64,000 bases of DNA from Xiphydria camelus (lineage: Eukaryota > Arthropoda > Insecta > Hymenoptera > Xiphydriidae): NCBI GenBank assembly GCA_963678675.1, contig OY783198.1, positions 12,844,580 through 12,908,579 on the forward strand. The letters run 5' to 3'. A program made the translations under genes and the position numbers. Below the pieces are notes generated by a model. That model had not been told where the DNA came from and ran no database searches. It saw nothing but the letters and a program-made list of their open reading frames with translations. Numbering within the stretch: position 1 is the stretch's first letter; each line of letters starts with the position of its first letter. This document shows, piece by piece, positions 60,526 to 64,000 of the stretch.

Positions 60526-63500
60526 CTAATCATTGTGTTCGGGCTCTGGCGGTGCATACTGCCTAGCGCCGGTGAGGTGTTCCACGTAGATATCGCGGGA
60601 CCATCGGATCGTATCCGAGACAATGAGACGGCGCATCATCGATGCGTACCACGAAGATATTCGTAGCCATCTCAACACCTTCTCATTGCCCCAGTACCAC
60701 GACCCGAGGGCACCCACGATAAAGGCGTCGACCACAACTCGATACCCTTGCGCCTGCAGCTGGTCCGCCAGGGGCGCGTACTTGGCGTATTTCCGCGCTC
60801 TGGCCTCATCCCAAGACTGCAGACGATTCTCGAAGGGCACCGTCACGTCCAAGATGGTGATGACACGTGACCGGTCGTCCCGGATAACTATATCCGGCCG
60901 AAGTTGGGCCAACTCCCCAACCACCCCTGCCACAGGGCGGTTCGTGGTCACGACACCAGGCAGTTGCTGTGCCTTGACGATCCGATCGACGATCGCATCA
61001 TGCCGACGCTGAATTGCGTTGGAGTGAGGAGTGCAATGACCGAGCAGATGGGGTAGTGTCTCGAGGGCGCTCCCGCACCGCCGGCATCGTTTATCGTTCG
61101 CCTCCCAAGGCCTAGCTCCGTTCAGAGGCAGGACATTGAGACGCGCTCGATGAATGAAACGCCAGTCGGCAAAACGCGTAAAGCCGCCAGTCCGGAGGAA
61201 ATGGTTAGACCACTTCGCCCGTCCTGACACCTCGTGGACCTTACCCTGGTCCCGCTTCGCCAGCAAGGTTCCGCGGTAGTACTCGACCAGTGCAACCCTC
61301 ATCCGGTGCACTATTTGCGAGCGTGCGGCTGGTGGTACGATGGTCGATCGGTCTCGAGTCGCTCGCAACACGATCGCCAGCTCCTCACGTTCGCCAGACC
61401 ACGTCCAACGCACGCCGAGCTTCGTTGACTGCCTCCGGGCGGCGTCACGTGCCGAGGTCCAGAGGGACTTAACGTCCCCCCCGTGCCTGGCGAAATCCCC
61501 CTCCAGCGAACCGGAAAGGTATTCCGCCACGTCATCCATGCACGGCTCTCGGCCGAGCCGCTTCCTGACCGCCGCCCTCAACCCGCTACTCGCGATTGTT
61601 CTCACCGCCTCATCCTCCGCCGTCAGCATTCTGAAGGCGTGTGCGATGGTGAGCGCATCCGCGAGATCAGCTAGCGGAAGTAGCCCTCCTCCCCCCATAG
61701 ATGGAGGTAGGAAGACCACTTCCGCGCTCGCGCGCTGAGGGAGATGGAACCAGCCTTTGGCCAGCCTTTTCAGTTGGCGGTCGACTTCACCGAGTGGCCC
61801 CTTTTCCATCCTCATTCCCCTTAGACCGAAGTCCATACGCGGCAGCACAAACTTGGCTACCGCGTCGAACTTCTGCCAAGGGGCGAGCAACGAGGCATCG
61901 ATCGCCTTGAGGCACTCAACGATGTCAACGAGCGCCTTTATTGGGGTCTGGCTCACGTTGGCACCGGTGGGTGTACCCAAGTGGGGGTATTCGTCGCGGT
62001 CCGATAACGCGCGAACGGGCTCTCCTTGGAGAGGGAACACAGTCGGCAGCACCCGGCGCCCTCTTCTGCAGTTCATATGCAGAGTGGCACATTTAGCCGG
62101 GTTAAAGTGCAGGCCAATCCGCTGTGCTGCCCTCTCCGCTGCGGACAGGAGGAGTCGCATCCCGGCGGGGTCGCTGGCAACCAGCGCAAGGTCGTCCGCG
62201 TACGACAAAGTATTCAATCTCGTCCCACGTAAATCGTACCCCGCATCCGAGGATGCAAGGGCACGAAGTACGGGCTCGAGAGCGAGGTTGAACACTATGG
62301 GGCTCAGCGGGCAACCTTGTTTTACACCCGACTGGATGTTCACCTCCGAGGTGTAACCATCCGCAGTTCTCACCCTCGTAGTGGCCCCTCGGTACATACT
62401 CGCCACCAAACGGCGGAGAGATGCAGGCACCTGGGCTCCCTCCAGCGCGGCTGCAATGGAGACGTGGGGGACCGAGCCGAAAGCATTTCGGAGGTCCAAC
62501 CACGCCACCACTACCTCCTTTCCAGTCCGACGTGCGTCCTGAATGGCCTCCTGAAGCACGAAGGAATGCTCGTAGCATCCCTCGTACTTCAGGAAGCCCT
62601 TCTGTGAAGGACTGATGCGGCCGTTGCGCGTCGCCCATACGGTGAGGCGATCGGCCACGACGGCGGCGAACAGCTTGGCGAGAACCGAACCCATCGCGAG
62701 CGGGCGCCAATTACTCAGGTCATCCTGATCCCCTTTCTTGTACACCAAGACGGTGTTGGAAGTCTTCCAACCCTCAGGGATCGCTTCCAGCCTGCGGCAG
62801 GCGTTATAAACCGCAGTCAGGACACACGCACCGGGGTCAACCCTTCGCAAGTCGCGATAGGTAAGACCGTCGGGTCCAGGCGCGGTATTAGCCGCGTTCT
62901 TAAGCCGACGGAGTACCTCCAGCTGACTGAAGGGTGACACCAGCGCGTCGTTATCGTCCTGCAAAGGGGGCTCAGTCGGCCAGCCCCCGACAAGACCTTC
63001 CGGGTCCTCACGCCGGCGATACACTTCCTCGAAGTGATGAAGAACCCTATCGCGTGGCACTGCACACTGAACGGTAGGGCCCTGCATCACCTCGCGAAAT
63101 GCACGCCGGGGGTCCTGTCTGTATAGACGCTGGATGTGAGTCGCACGACTCACGCGATCCATGGGGGGAGGAAGCAGGGGATCAGGCTGATCCGAATGAT
63201 CAGCTACTCGCTCCGGGTTCGTGTCCTCGGCTGCCCGCCTCCGACGCGGCCGACCGCCCCCACGCCGGGGAGCATTTCGCGCAACGGAGGCGCCGGGTCC
63301 AGCAGGAGTCGCAGCCTGAAAACGCGTGGCAAGTCGCCTTGCCAGCGCTTCCAACTAGTCTATTGACGAGACAGCCTCAGCCGCTTCGATGAGCTCGACG
63401 CACTCAGTCTCGCTAAAAGGAGGCTGAGGCGCAGAGCCATCTGGCAGCGTTGGCTGGGCGTTGACCCTACCAGGCCCGACACCCCCGGCGCCGCGCGGCA

Positions 63501-64000
63501 CGCCCAGCCCTCCCGCACCACTGCGGGCCGGATCTGGCCGCCTTCGGGAGGCCGAGGCACCCTGTCGAGGGGGTGGGGGAACTAAAGGGTGAGCCCGCCC
63601 GGGCGCCCGGGGACCATCGACGAAACCACCACCATGACCACGTTGCGAGGGACTTACCGGACGCTGAAACGGTGCGGTCCGGTCGCGACGCGAAGAATTG
63701 AATCCGCGATGCCCTACTACCTCAGTCGTACCTCTAGCGTCGCGCGGTGGCGCGTCAGGTCGGCGCTCCAGACCTGCTGGGGCCCATATCGACGCCGCGA
63801 TGGTTGGCGTCGTCTGCGTCGCAGTCGTTGCCACCCTCGTCGTCCTCGTGGCAGCTGCTGGTGTTGTTGCTGCTGCCGCTGCTGCTGCTGGTGGTGTTGC
63901 TGCTGCAGCTGTCCGGGGGGAGTCCTCGATGCGACCCTCTGGTGTTGATCGGGCCGCTGGTGGTGGTGAGGGCGGTGGCCTCGCAGCCGCCTCCGCCCGG
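60526..64000 (-). pseudogene. Non-LTR retrotransposon protein, copy 9, nonsense mutation, partial
   Basis: The visible part starts inside the linker at the window edge. TAG at 63355-63357 replaces the GAG codon corresponding to E812 of copy 2, in the conserved SSIDELEAL stretch between linker and RT. After the stop the same frame stays open to 60526 and carries the complete RT, knuckle and endonuclease. One change sits in the active-site context (S for A before YADD). Translation of the RT would need readthrough or an internal start; neither has support here. Confidence 0.88.

Larger units (their letters stand above)
1..64000 (-). repeat. Head-to-tail array of U2-specific non-LTR retrotransposons
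   Basis: Nine units in the same orientation fill the window. Measured between the same base of the U2 Sm-site word, the periods are 7384, 7359, 7294, 7392, 7392, 7399, 7427 and 7327 bp. Each unit joins an element to a 149-nt U2 snRNA remnant. No other host sequence could be recognised between units. Length differences come from small indels in the coding linker, a variable block in the 3' UTR and short indels in the leader. Reads spanning several units would be needed to exclude assembly artefacts in such an array. Confidence 0.95.
59607..64000 (-). mobile_element. Utopia-like element copy 9 (partial, nonsense-mutated)
   Basis: The 3' part of an element that continues past the right edge; its N-terminus and leader are not visible. 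It is nearly identical to copy 1 throughout the 3' UTR and RT-endonuclease region, including private features such as the PPEPEHND C-terminus. It has five G where copy 1 has four, so it does not share the frameshift. Confidence 0.9.

Overview
The window is one head-to-tail array of a single kind of transposable element. All nine copies read on the minus strand, with a period of about 7.29-7.43 kb. Each unit, read along the minus strand, holds a leader of about 1.05 kb, one reading frame of about 1755 codons, a 3' UTR of 0.83-0.96 kb, and then a 149-nt piece of the host U2 spliceosomal RNA gene. The protein has two N-terminal C2H2-type zinc fingers, a long Thr/Ser/Pro/Arg-rich linker, a non-LTR reverse transcriptase with the YADD active site, a C-x2-C-x8-H-x4-C knuckle and a PD-x14-D restriction-like endonuclease. 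This layout and the U2 target match the U2-specific group of non-LTR retrotransposons known as Utopia, reported among others from wasps. The host is eukaryotic and probably an arthropod, perhaps a hymenopteran; that assignment rests on knowledge of the family and not on a host gene in the window.

Layout: 1-483 is the leader of an element lying off the left edge. Eight complete units follow, with U2 remnants at 484-632, 7868-8016, 15227-15375, 22521-22669, 29913-30061, 37305-37453, 44704-44852 and 52131-52279. A ninth U2 remnant (59458-59606) opens a unit that runs off the right edge. Copies 2, 3, 5, 6, 7 and 8 have full-length open frames. Copy 1 has a 1-bp deletion in a G run. Copy 4 has a stop at the first cysteine of the CCHC knuckle. 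Copy 9 has a stop upstream of the RT domain. I see no host protein gene, no tRNA or rRNA, and no complete U2 gene.

The array cannot be explained simply as U2 genes interrupted by insertions. Every U2 piece starts at the same place, after the branch-site recognition sequence, and the U2 5' part is absent from all units. Just downstream of each U2 remnant lies a plus-strand sequence that repeats U2 blocks in inverted but colinear order, including the Sm site. A U2-like 5' word lies about 200 bp farther along. This could be a decayed inverted U2, an snRNA-like module, or a device that pairs with U2. The leaders share a fixed 71-bp block with GATA-, YY1/Pho- and TGIF-type sites. The 3' UTRs share a stem with compensatory changes that fits an RNA made from the minus strand. 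Sequence classes along the units are mosaic, so unequal exchange or gene conversion has clearly worked on the array.
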